NCBI RefSeq assembly: GCF_051020975.1 | Contig: NC_135040.1 | Location: 1,543,501-1,607,500, forward strand | From: Osmia lignaria lignaria | Lineage: Eukaryota > Arthropoda > Insecta > Hymenoptera > Megachilidae | Length of the DNA stretch: 64,000 bases | Direction of reading: 5' to 3' | Shown: in pieces, positions 1 through 9,782 of the stretch | Layout: each line of letters starts with the position of its first letter | Position numbering within the stretch: the stretch's first letter is position 1 | Translations under genes and position numbers: made by a program | Notes under the pieces: generated by a model | What the model saw: the letters and a program-made list of their open reading frames with translations, nothing else | Told to the model about the DNA's origin: nothing | Databases searched by the model: none

Positions 1-10
1 TACTCCGATA

Positions 11-517
11 CAACGTGTCCCAATGTTAACGGCACAATCGTGAAGGGGATGAAAATAAGTCGAAAATATGGAATAAATTTTTTTTATTTGAAACTTTGCT
101 TTTGAAAAAATCAGCTGTGAATTTTCTTCGAGCAGGTACGCAAGCACTTCACTATGTCATGATTGAACAAATTTCGATATAAACCATATGTTGTAGGCTT
201 GCATATAATGTTTAAAGTTTACTTTATTAATACAAAAATTGTTGAAAATGTTGACCACCTTACTGTACAATTTTTATGCACGGTTTCCAACGCATTTTCT
301 GTTTTACAAAATCGTGTTAATATGCTTCTGATCTGACAAAGTAAATAATGAGCTGCAGTCAAGTGCTTGCATACCCAATAAAGATTCGCAGTTGATTGTT
401 TAAAAAACAAAGCTTCAAATGAAAAGAATTTATTTCATATCTTTCGACCTATTTTCTCATGCACAATCACCCCTACCAAGGTTGTACCTAATAATGGGAC
501 AATAGTGGGACATCCTG
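11..517. mobile_element. Fold-back, Tc1/mariner-type miniature element
   Basis: Bases 11-150 are repeated, inverted and imperfect, at about 358-517. The ends read CAACGTGTCCC and GGGACATCCTG, and a TA dinucleotide lies just outside each end (9-10 and 518-519), as expected for Tc1/mariner-type insertion. The arms share blocks such as AGTGCTTGC and a T-rich segment near 60-95 that pairs with 410-450. No long open frame is present, so this is a non-autonomous element. The family is inferred from the ends and TA only. Confidence 0.65.
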
Positions 518-519
518 TA

Positions 520-1413
520 TATCCTTTTCTATGAAAGGGAAAAAAGAAATAGTTAATTACTGGTGATGTTACTCGTGCAGAGATTCATTTCCTCGGGAAT
601 AACCGAACAAGTCTGGATTGGCTGTTGGGCAACGGATAGCTCGGAGGGTGAAAATTTTTGGAAAATTGAAATATTTCAGGTCCATCCAGCCGGCTTGCCG
701 AGATTCCAGGAAAACCTAAGCCGAGCACGGAACACGACGGAATATTTGGCTCGCGTATATGCGCTCCGTCGTTGGCGACACAATAGATTTACGTATTCGG
801 GCAAAAGAGGTGGAACAGTGGTACTACGATAGCCGCGGGGAATCAGCAATCTTGGCAACGGACCAACTGTCGCAAATAGGTATACACCACTGTGCTAACA
901 GTAGGGAGGGGCGTGCGACTCTTTTTCCTTCGTTTTTCCGCCTCTTTTTTTTTTATGGCTCACCATTTTCGGACACCGCCTACCACACCGCTTACAATTA
1001 TACGAACGACAGAGAATTTTAATTTTACCATGAAATTTGGGATCGTAGTTTAAGATAGTGCTTCTCGCTACCTTTCTTCGAAATTAATTTTCCTGGTATA
1101 TGCTAATAATTAGACTGTGGCCTTTTTTTTTATAAAAATAGACTTTCACTGAAAAGCTACAGGATATCTACTAAAATTTCATAGTAGTACTCAAGGAAAA
1201 AGTTTGATACTTCATATGGTGAAGTGTCTTATACTTTAATCATAATTTTTTAAAGAAATTAACCCTAGAAGTACCAAGTGTGGAGAGAAAGAGGGCATGG
1301 GGGAAAAATATATTATTTTTCTCATTTAAACAATTTTCTAAAAAATTATTCATTTTCACTTATGCCTTCAAGATCTGTTCTGAAGAAGTGATTTTAATTT
1401 AATAAAGATATTA
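520..1413. other. No gene seen
   Basis: Mixed-composition DNA, somewhat richer in G+C at 600-1000, then AT-rich. A frame of 89 codons at 563-832 has no recognisable domain and two other frames overlap it. I see no repeat shared with the rest of the window here. Confidence 0.4.
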
Positions 1414-1417
1414 TTAA

Positions 1418-1631
1418 CCCTTGAACCCTTGAACCTAATTGTAATCTAAACTTACGAAACATATATAAGGATATTAATTTAAAATTAAATGTATAATTTT
1501 TAAACGAAAAAGTTTCATATATTGGAAGAATAATTTTTAAAAGAACAGTGTAAAGTTTAGAAAATGAAAATGATATGAAATAGAAAATTAAATCGAAATT
1601 GGGATTCTGTCTTCCCACTGCCATCCGAGGG
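1418..1631 (+). mobile_element. TTAA-flanked miniature element, copy A
   Basis: This copy runs from CCCTTGAACC to CCGAGGG and has TTAA on both sides (1414-1417 and 1632-1635), the target site typical of piggyBac-like and Kolobok-like elements. The interior carries the family landmarks: ACTTACGAAACATATATAAGG, then TTTCATATATTGGAAGAATA, then a block ending AATATGAAAT. Related copies lie at about 16461, 23303, 26930, 37721, 46645 and 53191. It has no coding capacity. Confidence 0.75.
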
Positions 1632-1635
1632 TTAA

Positions 1636-2327
1636 AAGAAGAAAACGTTAGAGATGAGTTGCTACGTATGAAGCTTGATCTTACTAATTTTAAGATTAAT
1701 TTTTCTATGTGTAATTTTGTATATGATGTTAACTCTGTTCTCGTGTGTTTATATCAAACCCTTGGAAGACGAGTGTTGTGCATAATGGCTATTTTGACTC
1801 ATAATTAAAACGTGATTATATTTCTGAAGGCTGAATTGCGTAGGAAATTTAAAATATATTTTGACGTGTTGACCTTTCTTTTTTTTTGCATTAGCTCCAC
1901 TAATACATTCTTTATATTGTGTATATTTTATTTCTGTAGCTGGGTCAAAACGATCCTGCAATTTATGTGTGCTTATATAATTAAATATCAATCAATATTT
2001 ATTATCATTATTATTATTATTATTTGTATTGTTTTTCTATGCATAAGGTAATTGGAAATTGATCTTTATTCTTAGATGTAATTAAGTGTTATAAATTTTG
2101 GAATAATTACTCAAAAATTTGTTAAATTTAAATTCATTAATTAGAAAGACATTACTAAACAATGAAACTGATTTTTTTAACTGAATAAGTATCTATATTA
2201 ATAATTTAAAAAAAATATGATTCTTTTGTGATTAAAAGAAACCGCATCTTTGGAAAAATATAATAACATTTTTGCTAGTAAAGTATCACTACCTGATAAT
2301 GATCATGATACAACTCAGAAAATTTCG
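1636..2327. other. AT-rich spacer with an ATT microsatellite
   Basis: Very AT-rich sequence with an (ATT)n run at about 2007-2023. Frames at 1749-1991 and 1812-2051 cover the same bases on opposite strands and are low-complexity translations, so I do not call them genes. Confidence 0.5.
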
Positions 2328-2750
2328 AAGGGTATAGCCGGACAAGATGGTTAAAAGTACACCTAAACCAATAATAGTATCAGTAATATATACTTATATA
2401 AAAAATATAAATCCAGATCCGCGGCTCCTTTAATACAAAATCTGCATTTTTTGGATTTTTGATTTTATACAGCTTGTATTTTCAATTTAAAGATCTGCAA
2501 AAATCTGTATGTGTCTCGTAAGTTGAAATATTTGATTTTTCTCAGAAATTTTCATGCTCTAAATTTTCATGGGAGAAACTGAACAAAAATGTGATTTTTA
2601 ATTTTCGTCCCTTAATCCCCTCCCTGCAAGTCGAGGTACAAAGCTGAAATTTGACATAGAGTGTATTTTCTTGATAAGCTATTGAATGATCCAACACAAG
2701 TCGAATTTATTTTAAGGGCACTTCTGACTACCTTATCTGGCTATACCCTT
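2328..2750. mobile_element. 423-bp element with terminal inverted repeats
   Basis: The ends are inverted copies: AAGGGTATAGCC at 2328 and GGCTATACCCTT ending at 2750. Weaker inverted similarity continues inward for about 20 more bases (GACAAGATGG against CTACCTTATC). No convincing target duplication is seen and no transposase is encoded. It is either an old miniature element or part of a larger one. The superfamily is not assigned. Confidence 0.55.
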
Positions 2751-4150
2751 TGCTTTTATTGCATACATGGTTATGTTTCCATTTTTATCATATAAAACCC
2801 TCATATTTATAACTGCATCATTTTTTTATGATACCTAATAATAATTAATAAGACCTGTACTCAGGATTTTCAAAAATGCACATTTTATACCGCCTCTCGT
2901 CTAAAGTTTACTTCTTTTTGAGTTGTACCACTATCAATGCCTAAAGTTTAACCATCCATTTCAGTTACAGTCCATGATTGCTTTGGGATATATGAGTTCA
3001 AATATGTACACACACGGGTGTATACTTTTTAATATATACTGGCTCATCGTAATATATAAGTTCTATGCAGTTCGTCATGTCCGGATTCAGCCATTACGTG
3101 TATCCTATCTGCTGGCATCGATGCCATTTGAAATATGCACCGACCTGGAAGAAGTTCGATCGATTTAAGAGCCGAAGGTGCTTTCCAAATTCTCGTTCAA
3201 GCAGTTTCGGCGATCGTGCCATTATGTTGAAACTACTTTCTTGTTTATGACCTTTTCGATATTTGTTTTATCATTCACGTTACGAAAGAGACAATAATGT
3301 CAGAAGTTTAACGTATTAACCCTGCTATTCTCCTCATTTACACTTTCATCTGAAATAGATTATGATTGCAGGCCATTATTTTTCAAATTTTAATATAATT
3401 AATCCCTAAGAAATGTAAAATATTAAAGTAAATATAAAATTTCAATTCAGTTGAAAATTAAAATGAAATCTTTAAAAGCATAATATGTACTGTAAATTAA
3501 TACCTATCTATAATAGTGCATTAATTAATAAGTATACAGTCGGTTAATTTTCAAATTTAAACTATCAAATTGATACTTAATTAAAATAATATTAACATTA
3601 TTGAAAGTTGAAACTTTTTACTATCTTACTAATTCTGAAACACCCATTCTGAAATAGTTATTGCACTTATTGAAGTAGTAAATCTGACATAGAAGGCTTG
3701 TATAAACTGGAGCTTGAATCATATTAGATTGCAATTACAGCAGTGTGTGAGTGGGGGGGGGGGATCAGGTTATCCTTCTATTAAAAAGTTAAAAGATTGC
3801 TCTTTAATAAATCTTAGAACAATTTCGAAAATTTCGAATAACGTTGTTAGAAATAAATAAAATTGGAAAAATGGACTTTATATTATCGATGCTAATAAGC
3901 ATTGCAATGTATAATATTTATATTCATCAGTTAAAACAGATTTTACCAAACATATTACATGAACGAAATAAATGTACTACACAAATGAAATATGCAACAT
4001 CGGAAATACGTTAAACAAAGGTATATTTTAAACATCTCTCATAACGAAACGAGTTTTATTTTGAATTTCATTTTATCTACCAATTTTTTGAAATTACAGA
4101 AATAATATTATCGCATTCATTTTATTATGGGTATACAGGAGATAAAGTAT
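2751..4150. other. AT-rich spacer, no gene seen
   Basis: AT-rich sequence up to the left border of the LTR retrotransposon. It holds an 11-base G run at 3753-3763. No frame longer than 81 codons is present and none looks like a protein. Confidence 0.5.
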
Positions 4151-4154
4151 GTAT
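4151..4154. repeat. Target-site duplication GTAT, left copy
   Basis: GTAT lies directly outside the outer end of the 3' LTR. The same four bases directly follow the other LTR at 13414-13417. A 4-bp duplication is normal for gypsy-type integrases and shows that both element ends are original. Confidence 0.9.
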
Positions 4155-5135
4155 TGTGACCCTCTTCGGGGGTTCACTCTATACGGAATTTCCTTTCGCC
4201 GACTTTACTCTACGATTTTCTCTCTTTCTCACAAACGTTGAGCGCCAGCCACTCGCTGTGGCGATTTGAATCAAAAAAGGGGAAAAGGGGGGGTGATTGG
4301 GGGTATCTTACAGGGGATGGGTCTCGGGGCACTTACGTCCGTACAATACTTCGCGGGGGAGTACGCAAGGAGGATTAGTGTGGGAAGGGAAATCTCTAGG
4401 GTCGGGAGGGGTTCGCAGGAAAGTTCGTCTACGTTACGCGAATGAGGAAAACTTCGTGTTTGGAAAATAAAGGGGGACTCGCCCCTATGTCGAATAATGC
4501 GCGGGCGGAGAAGGTAGCCGTTGCCTCGATCTCGCTAATACAATAATTACGATGAGGGACTCACCCAAAACTTCTCGCTCTCTCTCTTACAATCTCTCTA
4601 TCGCTTTCCAAAATCTCCAGATCACTCTCAACGATAGCCTCGGGCTCAAGTGACGGTTCGCCGTCGCTGCTGCGACGACGAAACCGTCGCGGGATGGTTT
4701 TGGGGAGGGGATGGGACTAGGAAGGGGGCCTCTTCCGGCAACGGGATAAATCGATTATCGATCTTCGATACACCGGTGCTCGGGGTCGATGGGGCTGGCG
4801 GATATCCCGCGATGACGGGTGGGCTGAGGTCTTCGGGCTCGGCGACAGATGGCTCCGGGTGGACGTTTTGCATCAGTTGGGCAGCTTCGTCTATTTCTTC
4901 GGAGTCCCATGTTGCTCCGTTTCCTTGGAGGAAGGGTAGGGGTCTGTCGCCGGCCTCGTAGCTCCTTCTGCGGGTATTCCTCGTACGTCTTCCGTCGCCT
5001 CCATCGGCCCGCCACCGGTGAGCAGGGGGGAAAGGGTTAGGTGAGGGAAGGGTTACGGGTGGTTTTGGGGTGGAATTGTAAAATGGGAAAAGCGCAGCGA
5101 TTGTAACGGGGGGGCACGGGTGTCACCACGTTACA
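4155..5135 (-). repeat. 3' long terminal repeat
   Basis: This 981-bp LTR matches 12433-13413 base for base except at 4805. On the element strand it starts TGTAACGTGG and ends GAGGGTCACA. As the downstream LTR it should supply the RNA 3' end. Small open frames inside it recur in the other LTR and look incidental. I see no clear TATA box on the element strand. Confidence 0.97.
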
Positions 5136-5150
5136 ACACCCCCCCGCCTT
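5136..5150 (-). other. Polypurine tract
   Basis: On the element strand the 15 bases just before the 3' LTR read AAGGCGGGGGGGTGT. This is the position where plus-strand DNA synthesis is primed in LTR elements. The tract is G-rich, with one C and two T residues, rather than a pure A/G run. Confidence 0.8.
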
Positions 5151-5789
5151 GACCGGAAACGGTAGATGCAATGGGAAAGGGAAGAGAAAGGGAAACAATA
5201 ACTGCGAGGAGAGGCGTACAGCCGTGGTGTTGTCGCGGTCACTCACGCTTCCATGCTGCGCTCTCATTCAAGGGGAGGGGTCGCGGACGCGAGCGACCCT
5301 CCTGTTGCCGTTCCTCTGGTGAGGTTGGTTTTAAGCTGAACCTGTAAGGAAACGAATTAACATCTGGCCGAACAAAAGAAGGGGGTTACATTCTGGGGCG
5401 GAATTTTGTATAAGTCTTTTACCTGATTTTCCTCGCGGACTTTGTACTGAGCTTTGTTTTGTGAGGGTTAGGGGAGGACTGAGTGAGGAGGGTCCTCTTA
5501 GCTTGCTTGGAAGGGGGAGGTCAGTCTTTGTCGCGTCCGTCCGTGTCTGTCTTAGATTATGGCGACATTGGGATTTTGTCGAGATTGTTAATAAACGTTT
5601 CGATATCCCACGTTTCAATACGGGTCACGCGGTGAAGCCGCAGAAACTGTCGTGGTCCGTTTGTCCCTGTCTGGGTCGGTCGTCCAAAAAAAAAAAATAA
5701 AAAAAAATGGTCATTGTTCTTTAATCTATTATCGTCACTTACCGCCCGCGTATGGAGAGAATGAAAAAACAAAATTTTATTTCACTTTA
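5151..5789 (-). other. 3' non-coding region of the retrotransposon
   Basis: About 640 bases separate the pol stop from the polypurine tract. The longest frames on the element strand (95 codons at 5331-5618 and 71 codons at 5557-5772) lack a signal peptide, a membrane segment or a recognisable envelope feature. An A-rich run occurs at about 5685-5706 on the plus strand. I read this as untranslated sequence with no third gene. Confidence 0.6.
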
Positions 5790-8700
5790 TTAGTCATTAT
5801 TCGTTCCCCGGTTTTCCGAGGATTGTGCGCCAAATTTGTTACCCCTCTTCGGGGTTTGATATTTATTGGTTGTTGGGAGTTTTGTAGGTTGAGGAATATG
5901 TAAGGACATGAGGGGAGGTATGGAGGGTTGTTCCGTTCGGATTACGTTCATTAGGGGGTTAAGGGGGTATTTTCGGGGCCGTCCTCGTCCTCGACGAGGT
6001 GGTTGAGGGGGATGTGGTTGGAAGGGTATGGTTTGTGTGGGATTTGGGAGTACTTGGGTTTTCCGGGGCCTCCCTCGTCTTCTACGAGGGGGTGGAGTAG
6101 GGATGGGTACAGGAATTGTATTTTGCTGGTTGTCCGAGAGCCTCGGGATTTTCCTGGGTCTCCCGCGCCCTCGGCGGGGGAGTGGAGCAGGAGCGGGTGG
6201 TGTGTGTATGATCTGTGGAACGTGTTGGGGTGCTGGGATTTTCCGGGGCCTTCCCCGTCCTCGGCGAGGAGGCAGAGCGGGGATAGGGGTGGAAGGGGGA
6301 GTTTGTGCGGGTGTTGGATGGGGTGTTGATCGGGTGGGAATGTCGAGGGGTTGTGAGGAAGGTCCTGGTTGTGAAATATCATTAACATTTTGACTTATTG
6401 AAAGGTTTTCGGACATTGCATCGTCAAAGTTTGGAGGGGGTCGGAAGGGTTTAAGATCCTTGATGTGAACTTTTGGAATGGTATTTCCGTCGGAACCTTT
6501 TAGTTCATAAACTACGGGGGAAAGGATTTTGGAGATTGTGTAGGGACCTGAAAATTTCGGGGCTAGTTTGGATGCAAAACTGTGGGCGGCGGAGGAAAGA
6601 ATTCGTTGGCGTCTCATGACGAGGTCACCAATTTGGTAACGGTCGTCACGACGCCCTTGGTTATAATAGGAAGCTTGGCGGTAGGAAGCCCTTTCTAGAT
6701 TTCTGTGAACTATATCGTATAAAAGGGTTAAGCGGGAAATGCGGTTGGACCATTCTTGGGGATTTCGGGGAATTATTAAGGAATCCGATTTAATCTCGTG
6801 GCGGAGGTTTTGGATGGGACGAGGGTTTCGACCAAAATTGAGGAATGCGGGAGAAACGAGGGAAGAAGAATGTACGGCGGTATTATAGGCAAAACAAAAT
6901 TCAGGAAGGTGTCTATCCCAGTTTCGGTGGTCTTCTCCAATAAACGTCGTTATCATTGTTTTAAGGGTTCGATTAACTCTTTCGACGGGATTGGCTTGGG
7001 CATGGTAAGGAGGAATTGTCGTTTGTTTGATTCCGTACGTCGTCAGTCTGTTCGTTACGTCTCTGTTACAAAATTCGGTACCGTTATCTGTAAGAAGGAA
7101 TTTGGGGCATCCCCATCGGTGGAGGACGAGGGATTCAAAAGCGGAAAGGATTGGTTTGGCAGAGGCTTTATGGAGGGGTTTTACTTCAATATATTTCGTG
7201 AAAAGGTCTTGGAAAACGAGGAGATATTTATTTTGGGATTTGCTAGGAGGAAAGGGACCCATGATATCAGCAGCCACGACGGTCCAGGGCGCCTCCACTG
7301 GGCGCTCCCTCATCAGCCCCGCCGGTGGCCGCTGTAGAACCTTACTTTGCTGGCATTGGAGACACCGTCTGACGAATTGGACCACGTCCTGGAACATTCC
7401 AGGCCAATAGAAGTCCTGCGTCAGACGGTGATACGTTTTATCAATGCCAAGGTGACCGGATTGGGGAGGATCGTGGGCGTCGGAAAGGGCTCTTGGGCGG
7501 GAGGAGAGGGGGAGGACTAGTTTCCAACCATCAAGGTCGGGTACTATGGGATCTAGGAGGGAATTGGGACGGTGGTAGTAAAGTCGGTTGTCTACGATTG
7601 TCCAGTCGGGATATTTGGAGGGGAAATCACTAACGTCACGAAGCTTATTGGAGTACCAGGGATCGGGATCGTTGCCAACGGCGGCCATGCCGCCCACTGG
7701 GTCGCCGTACATTCGGGAGAGAGCGTCTGGCACGACGTTGTGGGTTCCCCTTCGGTGGACGATTTTCATGGGTTGGCCTTGAAGGGTCAATGCCCACCGG
7801 GCTAATCGTCCCGTTGGGTCCTTAAGGTGGTGAAGCCACCGGAGACTGTTGTGGTCCGTCACCACGGTAATTTCGGACCCTTCAACGTAAGGACGGAATT
7901 TTTGGGTCGCCCACACGACGGCCAGACACTCCCTTTCCGTTACGGAGTAATTTCTCTCCGCACGGGTGAGGGAACGGCTCGCGTAGGCTATCGGGTGCTC
8001 TTCACCGTCTACGGTTTGTACGAGAACTGCCCCGATAGCCGTATCGCTAGCGTCGGTTTGGAGGGAAAAGGGAAGGGTAAAGTCAGGGCGGGCTAGGACG
8101 GGAGTTTTGGTGAGGGCATTTTTCAGGGTTTCAAACGCGGATTGTTGCTCGGGACCCCATTCCCAAGCAACATCCTTTTGTAGGAGGCGGGTAAGGGGAG
8201 TTTGGTCTTTGGAGACATCTTTTAGAAATCGGGAGTACCATTTAACCATTCCAAGGAAACGTCGGAGTTGTTTGAGGGTTGTGGGAGGGGGATAGGAAAG
8301 GATGGGTTCAATTTTTTCAGGATCGGCTATCATGCCGTCCTTATTTATTAAAAAGCCGAGGTATCGGACCTCGGAACAACAAAATTCGCTCTTTTCGCGA
8401 TTGATTTCTAAATTTGCTTCCCTCAAACGGGTTAAAACTTTCGCGAGCCATTCTAAGTGTTCCTCGTACGTTTCGGTCGCGATTACCACGTCGTCTAAGT
8501 ACGCGAAAATGTGCGGCTCCCAATCGGGGGTGATTAACTTGTCCATAATGCGTTGGAAGGTTGCGGGGGCGTTGGTGAGGCCGTAGGGCATACGGGTAAA
8601 TTGGAAAAGGCCTCTACCGGGGACTGCGAAAGCAGTGATTTCTTTACTGGAGGGGTCAAGGGGAACTTGGAAATAGGCTTGGCTGAGGTCTAACTTGGAG

Positions 8701-9782
8701 ATATAACGGGCGGTTCGGAGGCTATCAAGGATACGGTCCATACTAGGGAGGGGATAGGCGTCTTTTTTGGTGACTTTGTTAACGTCACGGTAGTCTATGC
8801 AAAATCTATAGGAGCCATTGGGTTTGGGGATTAGGACAGGGCGGCTGCACCAAGCGCTAGAGGAGGGTTCAATTATGCCTGCCTGGAGCATAGAATCGAC
8901 TTCCTTTTGTGCAGCCTCTAAAACGCGGGGAGCCATACGGCGGGGGCGTTGTTTTATAGGAGGGTGACCTTGAACGTCGATGGAATGGGTGACGAGAGGG
9001 GTGGTTCCTAAGGTGCTGGATGGGGGTGGAATGAGGTGGTCAAGCAGGGTTCGAACTCCCGAGATTTCCTCGGGACTTGCTTCGGAGAGCCCTGCGCAGG
9101 CGGGATTCATGGGAAAGGGGTGGGTTACGGATTCGGGGTAAAAGGGGTGACGAGGTCCATTCGGGGTCCGCCACGACCTTAGATCTCCGTCGATGGTTAC
9201 TCCAAATCGAGTGATAAAGTCCATTCCCAGGACGACCTCATACCCCAATGACTCGCTTGCGCGGAGGGGGAGGTTATGGATTTCGTCATCGATCTGGATC
9301 GCGACGGTGACTTCTCCGAGGATTCTCTCTGTCACGTTGTTGGCTAGGATCATGCAGGCTTGGGAGGGGGTCAGGTGGGATGCAAATAGTTGAGCGATTC
9401 TGGGACCTGCATAAGAATGGGTTGCGCCTGTATCTAGGAGGGCTTGGAAGAGGTATTTCCCGTGTTGCACGGGGAGGAAAATGCGATTATCGCCTGGGTA
9501 GGGTTCTGTACGGGACTCTGCCGAGGGGGGTTTCGTTTGGGTGGGGATAGGGGCGGTTGGAAGGAATGTTGGTGTATGTCCCACACGGGATCCGGGATGG
9601 TGGATCGGTGGTTTCGGGGAGGTTGCGTCGACCCTTACCGCCGACCTCCGCGTGCGTTTCCCGACAAGCAATTCGGGCACTCCGGTGCGATTACGTCGAA
9701 CGTTCCGCACCGGAAGCAGAATTTCCTCCTCGGCCGTTGGCAAGAGCCAAACCAGTGTCCCGTTTGGCCACAGTTCCAACAT
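5790..9782 (-). CDS. pol: Pol polyprotein: protease, RT, RNase H, integrase
   Basis: A 1330-codon frame giving the replication enzymes of the element. In order: aspartic protease with DTGA at residues 117-120; reverse transcriptase with catalytic D365 in LDLSQAY and YLDD at 428-431; RNase H with D577, E617 and D643; integrase zinc finger with H770, H777, C807 and C810; integrase core with D839, D899 and E934; then a basic segment near 1045-1115 in the position of a GPY/F-type domain. The tail, about 1130-1330, is proline-rich and has four AT-hooks. The first ATG (9782) lies inside gag, in the -1 frame. Residues before about 43 are therefore probably not made from this ATG, because pol is more likely reached by slippage at 9656-9662. 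All catalytic residues are present. The length is typical for gypsy pol, with an unusually long tail. Confidence 0.96.
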   Translation of the reverse strand: MLELWPNGTLVWLLPTAEEEILLPVRNVRRNRTGVPELLVGKRTRRSAVRVDATSPKPPIHHPGSRVGHTPTFLPTAPIPTQTKPPSAESRTEPYPGDNRIFLPVQHGKYLFQALLDTGATHSYAGPRIAQLFASHLTPSQACMILANNVTERILGEVTVAIQIDDEIHNLPLRASESLGYEVVLGMDFITRFGVTIDGDLRSWRTPNGPRHPFYPESVTHPFPMNPACAGLSEASPEEISGVRTLLDHLIPPPSSTLGTTPLVTHSIDVQGHPPIKQRPRRMAPRVLEAAQKEVDSMLQAGIIEPSSSAWCSRPVLIPKPNGSYRFCIDYRDVNKVTKKDAYPLPSMDRILDSLRTARYISKLDLSQAYFQVPLDPSSKEITAFAVPGRGLFQFTRMPYGLTNAPATFQRIMDKLITPDWEPHIFAYLDDVVIATETYEEHLEWLAKVLTRLREANLEINREKSEFCCSEVRYLGFLINKDGMIADPEKIEPILSYPPPTTLKQLRRFLGMVKWYSRFLKDVSKDQTPLTRLLQKDVAWEWGPEQQSAFETLKNALTKTPVLARPDFTLPFSLQTDASDTAIGAVLVQTVDGEEHPIAYASRSLTRAERNYSVTERECLAVVWATQKFRPYVEGSEITVVTDHNSLRWLHHLKDPTGRLARWALTLQGQPMKIVHRRGTHNVVPDALSRMYGDPVGGMAAVGNDPDPWYSNKLRDVSDFPSKYPDWTIVDNRLYYHRPNSLLDPIVPDLDGWKLVLPLSSRPRALSDAHDPPQSGHLGIDKTYHRLTQDFYWPGMFQDVVQFVRRCLQCQQSKVLQRPPAGLMRERPVEAPWTVVAADIMGPFPPSKSQNKYLLVFQDLFTKYIEVKPLHKASAKPILSAFESLVLHRWGCPKFLLTDNGTEFCNRDVTNRLTTYGIKQTTIPPYHAQANPVERVNRTLKTMITTFIGEDHRNWDRHLPEFCFAYNTAVHSSSLVSPAFLNFGRNPRPIQNLRHEIKSDSLIIPRNPQEWSNRISRLTLLYDIVHRNLERASYRQASYYNQGRRDDRYQIGDLVMRRQRILSSAAHSFASKLAPKFSGPYTISKILSPVVYELKGSDGNTIPKVHIKDLKPFRPPPNFDDAMSENLSISQNVNDISQPGPSSQPLDIPTRSTPHPTPAQTPPSTPIPALPPRRGRGRPRKIPAPQHVPQIIHTPPAPAPLPRRGRGRPRKIPRLSDNQQNTIPVPIPTPPPRRRRGRPRKTQVLPNPTQTIPFQPHPPQPPRRGRGRPRKYPLNPLMNVIRTEQPSIPPLMSLHIPQPTKLPTTNKYQTPKRGNKFGAQSSENRGTNND
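5827..5857. repeat. LTR/primer-site-like patch inside pol
   Basis: Near the 3' end of pol, GCGCCAAATTTGT at 5827-5839 is identical to 12423-12435, the junction of primer site and 5' LTR. The match continues with ACCC and TCTTCGGGG, with one substitution and one extra C, to about 5857. It encodes part of the last 25 residues of Pol. It may be a fossil of template switching or of a captured related element. Its short length leaves convergence possible. Confidence 0.6.
5961..6272 (-). repeat. Four 90-bp repeats encoding AT-hooks
   Basis: Within pol, a 90-bp unit recurs about four times and encodes RRGRGRPRK (third copy RRRRGRPRK). The PR pair of each hook falls at residues 1179-1180, 1209-1210, 1239-1240 and 1269-1270, an exact 30-residue period. 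The core G-R-P flanked by arginines is the AT-hook motif, known to bind the minor groove of AT-rich DNA. Linkers are proline-rich. Confidence 0.9.
9606..9662 (-). promoter_or_regulatory. Programmed -1 ribosomal frameshift signal
   Basis: On the element strand GGGAAAC (9662 to 9656) fits X XXY YYZ in the gag frame: codons TCG GGA AAC, with 9662 as a third codon base. Six bases downstream GGAGGT (9649-9644) can pair with ACCTCC (9623-9618), leaving a 20-base loop. Inside the loop CGGCGGT (9643-9637) can pair at six of seven positions with ACCACCG (9612-9606), giving a possible pseudoknot. Pol is in the -1 frame here and gag ends 18 bases after the heptamer. The heptamer type is a known efficient slippery site. 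The structure is my inference. Confidence 0.85.

Noticed and set aside
4646..5015. Several open frames of 60-103 codons in each LTR
   Set aside because: They occur on both strands of the same bases and exist only because the LTR is G+C-rich.
6003..7337. Plus-strand frames antisense to pol (up to 179 codons)
   Set aside because: They mirror the coding strand of pol and have no domain of their own.
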